64,000 bases of DNA from Billgrantia pellis (GCF_008297955.1 NZ_VTPY01000006.1:248001-312000), one strand, 5' to 3'; shown: positions 36,088 to 45,753, counted from the first letter of the stretch. The notes: generated by a model not told the origin, from the sequence alone. Numbers and translations: made by a program.

Positions 36088-37763
36088 GCTTTGCTGCCGG
36101 TCCTGCCCGAGCGCGGCTTTCCTGTCTTGCCGGCTGGGTTCGTATCCGCCTTTTCATCCCCCGCCGCTTCGGGCGTGGCCCGGAACGCCTCGCGCACCAG
36201 CGCCAACAGCCCCTGGGTGGATATGTCGAAGTCCTGGCTGTGCTCATCGATGCGCTCGCTGATCTCGCCGGCGATGCGCTTGCCCAGCTGCACGCCCCAC
36301 TGATCGAACGAGTTGATGTTCCAGATCACGCCCTGCACGAAGACCTTGTGCTCATAGAGCGCGATCAGCGCGCCGAGGTTCTTCGGCGTCAGCTCATCGA
36401 GCAGCAGCACGCTGGAGGGGCGATTGCCCGGGCAGCTGTAAGGGTCGAGCTGACTGCCTTTCTGGCTGCCTTCCATGAAGGCGTTGGCCTGGGCCAGCAT
36501 GTTGGTGAGCAGGGCGAAGTGATGTTCCTCGACGCCGGGCTCGGGCTTGAGCGAGGCGATGAAATCGATCGGCACGTAGCGGGTGCCCTGGTGCAGCAGC
36601 TGGAAGAAAGCGTGCTGGCCATTGGAACCGGTTTGGCCCCAGACGATGGGGCCGGTCTTGTAATCGACCGGACGACCGAAGATATCCACCGACTTGCCGT
36701 TGGATTCCATGTCGAGCTGCTGCAGGAACGCCGGCAACTGATGCAGCGCCTGATCATAGGGCACGATGGCATGGGTCTCGGCGCCCTGGAAGTTGATGTA
36801 CCAGATGCCGATCAGTGCCATCAGCACCGGCATGTTGCGGGCGTTGGGTGCCTGGATGAAATGCTGGTCCATCGCGTAGGCGCCCTCGAGCATCTCCATA
36901 AAGCCATCGAAGCCGATGGAGAGCGCGATGGGCAGGCCGATGGAAGACCACATCGAATAGCGACCGCCGACCCAGGCCCAGAACTCGAACACGTTCTCCT
37001 CGCGGATGCCGAACTCCATGGCCGCCTTCCGGTTGGTCGAGGCGGCGATGAAGTGGGCGCCCACGTCGGCGTCTTCGCCGGCGTTGTCGAGGAACCAGCG
37101 ACGCGCGGTCTTGGCGTTGAGCAGCGTCTCCTGGGTGGAGAACGTCTTGGTCGAGACGATGAACAGCGTCGTCGCCGGATCGAGGCGCTTGAGCACCTTC
37201 TGGATATGGGCGCCGTCGACGTTGGAGACGAAGTGGAAGTTGACGTCGGCGTGGCGATACTTGAGCAGCGCCCGGCAGGCCATGTTGGGGCCGAGGTCGG
37301 AGCCGCCGATGCCGATGTTGACCACGTCCCGGATGCGCTCGCCGCTATAGCCTCGCCATTCGCCGCTGCGCACCGCCTCGGAGAAAGCGCGAATCTGTTC
37401 GCGCGTGCGCTGGATCTCGGGCATCACGTCCTGGCCGTCGACCATCAGCGGTTCCTTGCCGAGGTTGCGCAAGGCGGTGTGCAACACCGGGCGGTTCTCG
37501 GTGACATTGATGATGTCGCCGGAAAACATCTGTGCGCGGCGCTGCACCAGCGCCGAGTGATCGGCAAGCTCGAGCAGTTTGGCCAGCACCGCTTCGGAGA
37601 CGTGATGCTTGGAGTAGTCGAGGAATAGCCCGCCGACGCGCAGGCTCATCTTGTCGAAGCGCTGCGGATCGGCGGCAAAGTAATCGCTGATGCGGTCATG
37701 GGCGGTTTGTTCACGCAGCCGCGTGAGAGCCTGCCAGGTGACGCTGCGGGTGAGTTGGAACAT
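36084..37763 (-). CDS. pgi: Glucose-6-phosphate isomerase
   Basis: A 559-residue glycolytic enzyme interconverting glucose-6-P and fructose-6-P. Signatures are VVNIGIGGSDLGPNMA, the phosphate-binding FIVSTKTFSTQET, VGGRYSMWSSIGLPIA and FDQWGVQLGK near the C terminus. It carries a C-terminal extension of about 25 basic/polar residues (NPAGKTGKPRSGRTGSKA) that looks disordered. The ATG at 37763 has GAGGA 7 bases upstream; a second ATG five codons earlier is less well placed. mgsA lies just upstream on the same strand. Confidence 0.96.
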   Translation of the reverse strand: MFQLTRSVTWQALTRLREQTAHDRISDYFAADPQRFDKMSLRVGGLFLDYSKHHVSEAVLAKLLELADHSALVQRRAQMFSGDIINVTENRPVLHTALRNLGKEPLMVDGQDVMPEIQRTREQIRAFSEAVRSGEWRGYSGERIRDVVNIGIGGSDLGPNMACRALLKYRHADVNFHFVSNVDGAHIQKVLKRLDPATTLFIVSTKTFSTQETLLNAKTARRWFLDNAGEDADVGAHFIAASTNRKAAMEFGIREENVFEFWAWVGGRYSMWSSIGLPIALSIGFDGFMEMLEGAYAMDQHFIQAPNARNMPVLMALIGIWYINFQGAETHAIVPYDQALHQLPAFLQQLDMESNGKSVDIFGRPVDYKTGPIVWGQTGSNGQHAFFQLLHQGTRYVPIDFIASLKPEPGVEEHHFALLTNMLAQANAFMEGSQKGSQLDPYSCPGNRPSSVLLLDELTPKNLGALIALYEHKVFVQGVIWNINSFDQWGVQLGKRIAGEISERIDEHSQDFDISTQGLLALVREAFRATPEAAGDEKADTNPAGKTGKPRSGRTGSKA

Positions 37764-37816
37764 GGTGTCCTCGGGCATGGTCGAGCGGGTGCTGGCCCGC
37801 AGATACGTCTCTTTGA

Positions 37817-38293
37817 TTATGAGTGACGCGAGGCCGCCCAGGCCTCGGCATCGGGAATGGCCATCTCGTAGGGCTGACCCAGCCATGGCGAGCTGACGAT
37901 GAAGTCGGCACTGGCGGCATTGCAGGCCACGGGGACGTTCCACAGTGCGGCGAGACGCAAGAGTGCCTTGACGTCGGGGTCGTGGGGCTGGGGCGCAAAG
38001 GGGTCCCAGAAGAAGATCAGCAGGTCGAGGCGCTGTTCGGTAATGCGCGCTCCGATCTGCTGATCGCCGCCCAGGGGGCCGCTCATGACACCTTCCACCT
38101 CGAGCCCGAGGCTTGCCGAGAGACGTCCGGCGGTAGTGCCGGTGCCGACCAGTTCATGCTCGGCGAGGGTATCGCGCCAACGCGTGGCCCATTCGAGGAG
38201 CTCGGCTTTCTTGCCGTCGTGGGCGATCAGGGCGATGCGCTTGCGTGCCGGCAAGGTGCGTTTGACGCTGCGCCGGGGGCGGTTATCGGTCAT
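37817..38293 (-). CDS. mgsA: Methylglyoxal synthase
   Basis: A 158-residue enzyme converting dihydroxyacetone phosphate to methylglyoxal and phosphate, a bypass when phosphorylated sugars accumulate. IALIAHDGKKAELLEW, the phosphate-binding LVGTGTTAGRL and SGPLGGDQQIG (catalytic Asp) are intact. The ribosome site overlaps the last codons of the upstream pyruvate-kinase relic, so mgsA once lay directly downstream of pyk in the same operon. It ends 54 bases before the pgi start. Confidence 0.95.
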   Translation of the reverse strand: MTDNRPRRSVKRTLPARKRIALIAHDGKKAELLEWATRWRDTLAEHELVGTGTTAGRLSASLGLEVEGVMSGPLGGDQQIGARITEQRLDLLIFFWDPFAPQPHDPDVKALLRLAALWNVPVACNAASADFIVSSPWLGQPYEMAIPDAEAWAASRHS

Positions 38294-38299
38294 CTTGGC

Positions 38300-38487
38300 C
38301 TACCTCGAAATCTTCATCGTAGTGGTGCCGCCGTGAGGTTCATGCGGTCGCCTCCGGTCAGGATGCCACGATCCCCCGGTTCGGCAACGCCCTTCTCCAC
38401 CAGCAGCGAAAGCGTACGGCCACTGGCCGGGCCCAGGGTAGGGCGATGGTCCTGGTGCGGCGGATGGAAAGGGTGACGGATCGGCAT
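38300..38487 (-). pseudogene. Internally deleted, frameshifted pyruvate kinase remnant
   Basis: A small frame with a strong AGGAGG site starts at 38487. It reads PTLGPASG near its N terminus, the hallmark of the first strand of pyruvate kinase (usually TKIVATLGPAS), and then LVEKGVAEPGDRGILTGGDR, which looks like the last domain of the same enzyme. After MNL the frame shifts, and in the next frame GGTTTMKI (pyruvate kinase C termini end GGTNTMKI or similar) runs to a TAG at 38300. About 420 residues between the ends are missing. The remnant sits among glycolytic genes (pgi, mgsA, gap). A 57-residue peptide could still be made; function is unlikely. Family assignment is from memory of the pyruvate kinase termini. 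Confidence 0.6.
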
Positions 38488-38536
38488 GCGGGATTCCTCC
38501 TGCGAGGTAGAGGGTGTCGCGAATAGGCGCATTCAA

Positions 38537-38549
38537 TGTAATATTACTA
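38537..38549 (+). promoter_or_regulatory. Candidate operator copy 1 (TGTAA-N2-TTACTA)
   Basis: TGTAATATTACTA contains the perfect 10-base palindrome GTAATATTAC. It lies about 50 bases upstream of the pyk relic start. The same motif recurs at 38680. It is similar in flavour to sites of HexR, a regulator of central carbon genes in gammaproteobacteria, but spacing differs from the published consensus as I recall it, so the regulator is not named. Confidence 0.4.
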
Positions 38550-38679
38550 CGAAATGCCGCCTGGCGCAGCCTCCCTGTCGCACGAGACTTGGGAATGGCG
38601 AGACGCCTTTCTTGCGTCAAAGAAACGAAAACGAGGCGGTTTATGGATGATGTGGCCATAATAAGATGTACGTTTATGT

Positions 38680-38692
38680 TGTAAAGTTACTA
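38680..38692 (+). promoter_or_regulatory. Candidate operator copy 2 (TGTAA-N2-TTACTA)
   Basis: TGTAAAGTTACTA repeats the motif at 38537 in the same orientation, 143 bases away and about 140 bases upstream of the gap start codon, inside the AT-rich block. Two copies flanking a divergent promoter region of glycolytic genes suggest a shared regulator. Confidence 0.4.
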
Positions 38693-38831
38693 AAAGGGCC
38701 TTGTGTCTGTCTCCCATGTGCGTCACATTTTCGTTATCGCCAATGAGCCGTGGGCCTGGGCGCATCCGACATGACCGACCTCCGCCAACCGGCTCAGCCC
38801 AATACCCTAGCTTCCACGGAGGAGACTCATC

Positions 38832-39854
38832 ATGACGCTCAAGATCGCCATCAACGGGTTCGGTCGCATCGGCCGTAACGTGCTCCGCGCGCTCTACGAG
38901 AATGGCTATCGCAACCGCGTACAGGTCGTGGCCATCAACGACCTGGGCGATCCCGCACTCAACGCGCACTTGCTGCGCCACGACACCGTGCACGGCCACT
39001 TTCCCTTCCGCGTGGAGCATGACGAGGAAAGCCTCAGTGTGGGTGGCGACCGCATCGCCATCCTCTCCCAACGTGATCCTGCGGCGCTGCCGTGGGCATC
39101 GCTGGGCGTCGACCTGGTCATGGAGTGCACCGGGCTCTTCACCAAGCGGGATGCCGCGGCCAGGCACCTCGAGGCCGGCGCCAGGGGCGTGCTGATCTCC
39201 GCGCCCAGCCCGGATGCCGACGCCACCGTGGTCTATGGCGTCAACGAGCATGTGCTGGGGCCTGAGCACAAGGTGGTTTCCAACGCCTCCTGTACCACCA
39301 ACTGTCTGGCACCGGTGGCCAAGGCGCTCAACGACACGGTGGGCATCGAGAACGGCCTGATGACCACGGTACACGCCTACACCAACGACCAGAACCTGTC
39401 GGACGTCTACCACTCGGACCCCTACCGGGCACGCAGTGCCACCCACTCGATGATCCCGACCAAGACCGGCGCCGCCGCCGCAGTGGGCCTGGTATTGCCG
39501 GAGCTGGCCGGCAAGTTCGACGGACTGGCGGTGCGTGTGCCGGTCATCAACGTCTCGCTGGTGGATCTCGTCTTTACGGCCGGCCGCGACACCACCAGGG
39601 AAGAGATCAACGCGATTCTGGCCAAGGCCGCCGACGCCTCCCCGGTGCTGGCGGTCAACGCCCAGCCGCTGGTGTCGATCGACTTCAACCACGACCCCAA
39701 CTCCTCGACCTTCGACAGCAACCATACCCGGGTCAACGGTCGCCTGGTCAAGGTAATGGCCTGGTACGATAACGAGTGGGGTTTCTCCAACCGCATGCTC
39801 GACACCGCGCTGGTCATGCAGACGGCCAGCGACGCCAAGCGGGACGCTGCCTGA
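38832..39854 (+). CDS. gap: Type I glyceraldehyde-3-phosphate dehydrogenase
   Basis: A 340-residue NAD(P)-dependent dehydrogenase. [13 protein letters not shown] forms the Rossmann fingerprint, Asp in AINDLGD suggests NAD preference, and the catalytic cysteine lies in [12 protein letters not shown] with the His in [13 protein letters not shown]. The YTNDQ segment, rather than the ATTATQ of E. coli GapA, places it with the GapB/Gap1-like branch, which can run in the gluconeogenic direction. erythrose-4-phosphate dehydrogenase (Epd) is a less likely alternative. It is divergent from mgsA and pgi. Confidence 0.93.
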   Translation: MTLKIAINGFGRIGRNVLRALYENGYRNRVQVVAINDLGDPALNAHLLRHDTVHGHFPFRVEHDEESLSVGGDRIAILSQRDPAALPWASLGVDLVMECTGLFTKRDAAARHLEAGARGVLISAPSPDADATVVYGVNEHVLGPEHKVVSNASCTTNCLAPVAKALNDTVGIENGLMTTVHAYTNDQNLSDVYHSDPYRARSATHSMIPTKTGAAAAVGLVLPELAGKFDGLAVRVPVINVSLVDLVFTAGRDTTREEINAILAKAADASPVLAVNAQPLVSIDFNHDPNSSTFDSNHTRVNGRLVKVMAWYDNEWGFSNRMLDTALVMQTASDAKRDAA

Positions 39855-39939
39855 GGCTTGAGGCGTTCCAAGCGCCTTTGCCTCCCACCGCTTCCTTTGT
39901 CTAGGGTAAGCGGTACATCCATGGAGCCGGAGGTAAGTC

Positions 39940-40191
39940 ATGACACACGAGGGACCAGGAAGGAAGCGTGTCCTGGCGGTCATTGCCGCATCGCTGTCGC
40001 TGGCGCTGGCCGGATGTGGCACCAGCACGGGTGAGCGCGCCGCCAGCGGTGCCGGCGTCGGGGCTGCTACCGGGGCGGCGGCAGGCGCGGTTACGGGCGG
40101 TGATCCGGTGACCGGCGCTGTCATCGGCGCCGGTGCTGGCGCCGCCACCGGGGCCGCCACCGACGAGGACGATATCGACCTCGACGATTGA
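39940..40191 (+). CDS. Small glycine-zipper lipoprotein
   Basis: An 83-residue protein with a signal sequence and lipobox LAGC (about residues 23-26), then a stretch of GxxxG-like glycine/alanine repeats (GAGVGAATGAAAGAVTGG and AVIGAGAGAATGAA) typical of glycine-zipper outer-membrane lipoproteins, and an acidic tail ending DEDDIDLDD. GGAGG precedes the ATG. Function unknown; related proteins (SlyB, Rick_17kDa) act in envelope integrity. A hairpin follows. Confidence 0.8.
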   Translation: MTHEGPGRKRVLAVIAASLSLALAGCGTSTGERAASGAGVGAATGAAAGAVTGGDPVTGAVIGAGAGAATGAATDEDDIDLDD

Positions 40192-40220
40192 TCTTGCCCA
40201 GCACGACAGTACCGAATGGA

Positions 40221-40247
40221 CCGCACCTGCCCGCGGCAGGCGCGGTT
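40221..40247 (+). terminator. Terminator of the glycine-zipper lipoprotein gene
   Basis: An 11-bp stem with one mismatch (ACCGC-A-CCTGCC/GGCAGG-C-GCGGT) and a 3-base loop, followed by TCTTTCC, 30 bases after the stop. The convergent aspartokinase gene ends nearby at 40256. Confidence 0.55.
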
Positions 40248-40255
40248 CTTTCCGT

Positions 40256-41560
40256 CTAACGAGTGTCCGGGATATGCCAGGTCTCGGGGCAGTCGTTGCT
40301 GTGGAACAGTCGCTGGGCAGTGGTGGCGTTGCGCCGCTCGGCCAGCGCTTCGCGACCCTCGCTGAGGGTATCCATCATCCCCGGTTGGGGGTGACGCACG
40401 GTCAGCAGGGTCAGCGCATCCTCGCGATGGACGTCATAATCGCGCTCGAGCGATTCGATCATCGGGCCCAGCCGCTCTGGCTTGTCGTCGAGGCAGAGGG
40501 CGAAGCGCATGGCACCGCTGTCGACCAGGTTGGCATGCAGGCCGGCTTCCACCAGGCGGCCGAGAATATCGTGCTGGCGCGGTTCGTCCATGAACGAGAC
40601 ATCGCGCGGTCGCACTTCGAGCCAGACTTGGTTTTCACGCAGAATGCAGGAGGGCACATCGCCATCGAAGCGGCGTTCGGCGTCGATGACGGTGGGCGCG
40701 GCATCGGGTGTCTCGAAGGAGCGCACCGTTAGCGGAATCGACTTCTCCTGCAGCGGCCCCAATGTCTTGGGGTGGATCACCTTGGCGCCATGCCAGGCCA
40801 GCTCGGTCGCCTCGCCATAGGAGATTCGTTCGAGCTGCACGGCGTTGTCGAAGCGCCTGGGGTCGGCATTGAAAAGCCCCGGCACGTCTTTCCAGATCAC
40901 TACCTCGCGGGCATCAAGGCAATGGGCGAAGATCGCCGCGCTGAAGTCGGAGCCTTCGCGACCAAGCGTGGTCGAGGCACCATCCGCCGTGCCGCCGATG
41001 AACCCCTGGGTCAGAATCACGCGCTCGTTGTCCGCCAGGCGCTCGCGGACGGTCTCGGCGGTGGTCGCCCAATCGAGGTTGGCGGCCTGGTGGCGGGCGT
41101 CGGTGCGTACCAGTTCGCGAGCATCGTGCCAATTGGTGGCAATATCGCAGTGGTTGAGCCATGCCGCGACGATGGTCGTGGAAATCAGCTCGCCATAGCA
41201 GACGGTCTGGTCGTAGTGCTCGGCATAGCCGGCGCTGCGATGGCTGTGATGGCGCTCGTCGAGTTCATCGAACAGGGCGTCGACCCGTTCGGTGGGTGCA
41301 TCCCGCGCGTCGCCGAAAAGTGCCTTGATCGTCTCGCGATGCTCGGCCTGAAGCGCCTCGAAGCGCTTGCGGTAATCTTCTTTCCCGCCCTCGTCGCGGG
41401 CGGCAGCGAGCAGCGCTTCGAGCTTGTTGGTGGTCTTGCCCATGGCCGAGACCACCACGACCAGCGGTTGATCCGTGTGGTTCTCGATCAGCGGGGTCAG
41501 GTGGCGAATGGCATCGGCATCCTTGATCGAGGCGCCGCCGAACTTGAAGACGGTGGGCAT
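40256..41560 (-). CDS. Aspartokinase linked to carboxyspermidine synthesis genes
   Basis: A 434-residue monofunctional aspartate kinase. The kinase core shows VFKFGGASIKDADAIRHL, QGFIGGTADGASTTLGREGSD and VIWKDVPGLFNADPRR. The C-terminal part (about 300-434) keeps only diverged ACT-like sequence, and overall the protein resembles the single-chain type seen in Bacteroidetes more than LysC of Pseudomonas. It lies 142 bases downstream of the carboxy(nor)spermidine decarboxylase, after a terminator, on the same strand. Aspartyl phosphate leads to aspartate semialdehyde, the aminopropyl donor precursor of the carboxyspermidine route, so it may be dedicated to polyamine synthesis; this is inferred. 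Confidence 0.85.
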   Translation of the reverse strand: MPTVFKFGGASIKDADAIRHLTPLIENHTDQPLVVVVSAMGKTTNKLEALLAAARDEGGKEDYRKRFEALQAEHRETIKALFGDARDAPTERVDALFDELDERHHSHRSAGYAEHYDQTVCYGELISTTIVAAWLNHCDIATNWHDARELVRTDARHQAANLDWATTAETVRERLADNERVILTQGFIGGTADGASTTLGREGSDFSAAIFAHCLDAREVVIWKDVPGLFNADPRRFDNAVQLERISYGEATELAWHGAKVIHPKTLGPLQEKSIPLTVRSFETPDAAPTVIDAERRFDGDVPSCILRENQVWLEVRPRDVSFMDEPRQHDILGRLVEAGLHANLVDSGAMRFALCLDDKPERLGPMIESLERDYDVHREDALTLLTVRHPQPGMMDTLSEGREALAERRNATTAQRLFHSNDCPETWHIPDTR

Positions 41561-41664
41561 GTGGCTCTCCCTGGCGAAGACGGTTCACCCGTCACCATGG
41601 GCCAAAACAGTGGACAGGAAAAGGGCGCCCGACAGGAACGTGCCAGTGCGGGTGCCGATACGAA

Positions 41665-41686
41665 AAAAGCCTCCGTAGAGGCTTTT
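41665..41686 (-). terminator. Terminator after the carboxy(nor)spermidine decarboxylase gene
   Basis: A perfect 9-bp stem (AAAAGCCTC/GAGGCTTTT) with a 4-base loop, 17 bases beyond the decarboxylase stop. On the minus strand the stem runs straight into a T6 tract (GAGGCTTTTTTCG), a classic intrinsic terminator. Confidence 0.8.
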
Positions 41687-41702
41687 CCCGCGTGGGTTCG
41701 CC

Positions 41703-42872
<1,170 letters not shown>

Positions 42873-42878
42873 TGCGGT

Positions 42879-44078
42879 TCAGGCCAGCGGGTCGTGATCG
42901 GGGTCGAGTTCGACGACCTGCCACGGCAGGCCCATGTCGCCGATGCGCTCCATGAAGGGATCGGGGTCGAGTTGCTCGACGTTGAACACGCCCGCGCCCT
43001 TCCAGATGCCTTCCAGCATCAGCATGGCACCGGTCACCGCCGGCACGCCGGTGGTGTAGGAGATCGCCTGGGACTGCACCTCGCGGTAGCAGGCCTCATG
43101 GTCGCAGATGTTGTAGATGTACACCTTGCGCCGCTTGCCGTCCTTGATCCCGTCGGCAATGATGCCGATGTTGGTCTTGCCCTTGGTGCGCGGGCCGAGC
43201 GAGGCCGGGTCGGGCAGCACCGCCTTGAGGAACTGCAGCGGTGAGATCTCGCAGCCGTTCACTTCGATCGGCTCGATGCGGGTCATGCCGACATTCTCGA
43301 GCACCTTCAGGTGGGTGATGTACTTCTCGGAGAAAGTCATCCAGAAGCGGATGCGCTCCAGACCCTTGATGTTGCGTGAGAGCGACTCGAGCTCTTCGTG
43401 ATAGAGCAGATAGATATCCTTCTCGCCAATGCCGTCGAAGTCGAACTTGCGCTTCTCGGCCAGTGGCGGCGTCTCCTTCCACTCGCCCTTCTCCCAGTAG
43501 CGGCCATTCGCGGTGATCTCGCGAATGTTGATTTCCGGGTTGAAGTTGGTGGCGAACGGGTAGCCGTGATCGCCACCGTTGGCATCGAGGATGTCGATAC
43601 GGTGGATCTCGTCGAACAAATTCTTTTGGGCGTAGGCGCAATAGATATTGGTCATGCCCGGGTCGAAGCCGCAGCCCAGGGTAGCCATGTTGCCCGCCTC
43701 GACGTAGCGATCATGGAACGCCCACTGCTCCTTGTACTCGAACTTGGCTTCGTCCGGGTGTTCGTAGTTGGCGGTATCGAGGTAGGGCACGCCGGTTTTC
43801 AGGCACGCCTCCATGATGGTCAGGTCCTGATAGGGCAACGCCACGTGGATCAGCACGTCCGGCTTGAACGACTCGATCAGCGCGACCAGGGCGTCGACGC
43901 TATCGGCGTCAACCTGCGCGGTCTGGATCGGACGGTTCAGCTGGGATGCGATGGCCTTGCATTTCTCTTCGTTGCGGCTGGCCAGGCAGATCTCGCTGAA
44001 CACGTCGGGATGCTGTGCACATTTATGGGTGACGACGCCTCCGACGCCACCGGCGCCGATAATCAGGACTTTGCTCAT
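42879..44078 (-). CDS. Carboxynorspermidine/carboxyspermidine dehydrogenase (saccharopine dehydrogenase-like)
   Basis: A 399-residue NAD(P)H-dependent reductase. The Rossmann motif VLIIGAGGVGGVV opens the protein; ICLASRNEEKC, LDTANYEHPDEAKFEYKEQW and GFDPGMTNIYCAYA match the CANSDH/LYS1-like family. It condenses aspartate beta-semialdehyde with putrescine (or diaminopropane) and reduces the Schiff base to carboxyspermidine (or carboxynorspermidine), which NspC decarboxylates. It is the first gene of the polyamine operon. GAGAGG lies upstream of the ATG. Confidence 0.93.
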   Translation of the reverse strand: MSKVLIIGAGGVGGVVTHKCAQHPDVFSEICLASRNEEKCKAIASQLNRPIQTAQVDADSVDALVALIESFKPDVLIHVALPYQDLTIMEACLKTGVPYLDTANYEHPDEAKFEYKEQWAFHDRYVEAGNMATLGCGFDPGMTNIYCAYAQKNLFDEIHRIDILDANGGDHGYPFATNFNPEINIREITANGRYWEKGEWKETPPLAEKRKFDFDGIGEKDIYLLYHEELESLSRNIKGLERIRFWMTFSEKYITHLKVLENVGMTRIEPIEVNGCEISPLQFLKAVLPDPASLGPRTKGKTNIGIIADGIKDGKRRKVYIYNICDHEACYREVQSQAISYTTGVPAVTGAMLMLEGIWKGAGVFNVEQLDPDPFMERIGDMGLPWQVVELDPDHDPLA

Positions 44079-44513
44079 GGGCCTCTCGAATCCAGATCGG
44101 GAAATGTCAATGAAAGGGTAGGGTCTTATCGGTCATTCGGCCATCTCGTCATGCCCTTGCCCGATGCCACCCGGTCTCGCTCAATGCTTGCGCGCAGATG
44201 ATGGCTTCCCGTGAAGCCGGGAGCAAGAGATTTTCGCGTCCTGGATTAGACGAAAGTCGGGGGAGGCGATGCGGATGGCCGGCGAACAGAGGTAGCGCTT
44301 TCTAGGCCATCCGATGATGTTACAAAACGAGACAATTCGGTATGGCCTAAGAATTGTTAGTAAGTATATGTTTTTAAATGTTTATCTGGCGACGAGCTGT
44401 GCTTGGCTTGTTGCCCCCGTCTGCTGAGAAAACTTCCATAACTTATGATATGACGTGTTATATAAGCAAATGTTGTAAGATGCTGGTATCTTCTTCCTCT
44501 GGAGAGTGCCGAT
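44079..44513. other. AT-rich divergent intergenic region
   Basis: This 435-base gap between the polyamine operon and the Crp/Fnr gene holds no coding frame I can support. The part 44320-44480 is markedly AT-rich for this DNA (for example AAGTATATGTTTTTAAATG), and likely contains the promoters of both divergent genes and binding sites for regulators. TATATAAG-like stretches occur near 44460 but no complete promoter was assigned. Confidence 0.5.
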
Positions 44514-45296
44514 GTGACCCTTCTAAAAAATCCTGTTTTTCAACAGTTTAGGAAGAACGGTGCGTTGACTGCCGAAGAGGAAAAGCGGCTCCTCGGCCTT
44601 GAACAGAAGCCCAGGCGGGTGGATGCCAGCGACCCTCTATGGCATGAGAACGACACGGTCGACGCCTTCTGCATCCTAAAGCAGGGGTGGGCCTACTCCT
44701 TTCGAAATCTGGACAGCGGAGCCAAGCAGATACTGAAGCTCTACCTGCCTGGTGACATTATTGGCATGCGGGATTTCGGATTTTCCCACCGGCTGGCTGG
44801 GGTTGAGATGATTGATGAAGGCGTGGTTTGCCCCTTCTCTCATCAACAGTTGTTCGAGGTGATGGATTATTCGGCGACGCTGGCTTCGGGCATCGTTGCC
44901 ATTGCTGTGCGACAGCAGGCGATGCTGACCGAGAGGTTGGTTTATGTGGGGCGCCACACAGCGCAGCAACGTTTGGCACATTTCCTTTACGAGCTGTACC
45001 TGCGCCTTAGCAGGATAGAGGCCGTGAAAGACAACACCTTCTCGCTGCCGCTGTCGCAGGAGCAGGTGGGGGATGCGCTGGGGCTCAGCTCCGTACACGT
45101 GAGTCGAACCTTCTCGATGCTACGCGACGAGGGATTGGTGCTACGCGATCGGCAGCGCATACAATTGCCTGACCCCATGGCTCTGGCGAGCATGGCAGAG
45201 TTCAGCGACGCCTACCTCGACGAATCGATGCCGTCTCCGTTCTTGGACCTTCACGGCATCAGCTCACGCGCGCTGAGGGATGCGCAGAAAGCGTAG
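44514..45296 (+). CDS. Crp/Fnr family transcriptional regulator
   Basis: A 260-residue regulator with an N-terminal cyclic-nucleotide-binding-type beta barrel (about residues 20-135, with KQILKLYLPGDIIGM) and a C-terminal winged helix-turn-helix (LPLSQEQVGDALGLSSVHVSRTFSML). It lacks the clustered cysteines needed for an FNR iron-sulfur cluster, so it is not an O2-sensing Fnr. A C-terminal tail of about 30 residues extends past the wing. The start is GTG at 44514 with GGAG upstream. It is divergent from the polyamine operon across an AT-rich gap and may or may not control it. Confidence 0.88.
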   Translation: MTLLKNPVFQQFRKNGALTAEEEKRLLGLEQKPRRVDASDPLWHENDTVDAFCILKQGWAYSFRNLDSGAKQILKLYLPGDIIGMRDFGFSHRLAGVEMIDEGVVCPFSHQQLFEVMDYSATLASGIVAIAVRQQAMLTERLVYVGRHTAQQRLAHFLYELYLRLSRIEAVKDNTFSLPLSQEQVGDALGLSSVHVSRTFSMLRDEGLVLRDRQRIQLPDPMALASMAEFSDAYLDESMPSPFLDLHGISSRALRDAQKA

Positions 45297-45331
45297 ATAT
45301 CGGCGCAGCGGCATTTAGGCGCCGACAGAAA

Positions 45332-45362
45332 CGAAAAAAGCACCCTCAGGGTGCTTTTTTCG
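45332..45362. terminator. Strong bidirectional terminator between the Crp/Fnr gene and ssrA
   Basis: A perfect 14-bp stem (CGAAAAAAGCACCC/GGGTGCTTTTTTCG) with a 3-base loop. Both strands read a GC stem into T6, so it can end the regulator transcript and the convergent tmRNA transcript, whose 3' end lies 11 bases away. Confidence 0.85.
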
Positions 45363-45372
45363 TATGCTTGAT

Positions 45373-45753
45373 TGGTGGAGGCGGCGGGGATCGAACCCGC
45401 GTCCGCCGGCACTCGCTCTTCGGCTCTACATGCTTAGGTCCGTTTTTTGGTTTAACGCGACTGGCTCCAACGGGCAGGATCCAGCAACGCGATTCCTCTA
45501 AGGTTTAACGATTGACGAGAGGACGTCGCCAACCGCGATCCCATCAGTTTTAGCTCATATCCCTTCCGCGATGAATGGGCACATCACTTCGGGGCCGGGC
45601 TAGAAGCTAACAGCTATTTAAGCTGCCAGCGCGCCCTGAGCGTAGGTGTCGTCGTTTGCGACTATTTAGTCGTGATGTTGGATTTACGAGATACATCACG
45701 CTCTCGGCATGCACCTAGGAGGTTGTCACCGGCGTCGAAGCCATGTCGCCCCC
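45373..45753 (-). ncRNA. ssrA: Transfer-messenger RNA (tmRNA)
   Basis: About 381 nt. The 5' end GGGGGCGACATGG pairs with the 3' end CCGCCTCCACCA to form the tRNA-like acceptor stem, and GGGATCGAACCCGCGTCC is the T-arm. The resume codon GCA (45657-45659) opens a reading frame for the proteolysis tag ANDDTYAQGALAA, stopping at TAA (45618-45620). tmRNA rescues stalled ribosomes with SmpB, whose gene lies upstream on the same strand. The ends were placed from base pairing and are accurate to a few bases. Confidence 0.96.

Larger units (their letters stand above)
38488..38831. other. Divergent regulatory region upstream of gap
   Basis: This 344-base gap separates gap from the pyk relic/mgsA and holds no gene. 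It contains an AT-rich block (about 38640-38695) unusual for this GC-rich DNA, and two copies of TGTAA-N2-TTACTA (38537-38549 and 38680-38692). A strong GGAGGAG ribosome site precedes gap. I could not assign -10 and -35 elements with confidence. Confidence 0.6.

Noticed and set aside
38728..38750. TGTGCGTCACA near 38739 as a Crp site upstream of gap
   Set aside because: The half sites are too close (Crp needs TGTGA-N6-TCACA), so it is not a credible Crp site.
38547..40226. A 559-codon minus-strand frame covering gap and the lipoprotein gene
   Set aside because: Antisense shadow of gap; no recognisable domain and no ribosome site.
45373..45753. ssrA as an island integration site
   Set aside because: tmRNA genes are common integration targets, but no integrase and no duplicated 3' end of ssrA were seen; both flanks are conserved housekeeping or ordinary genes.
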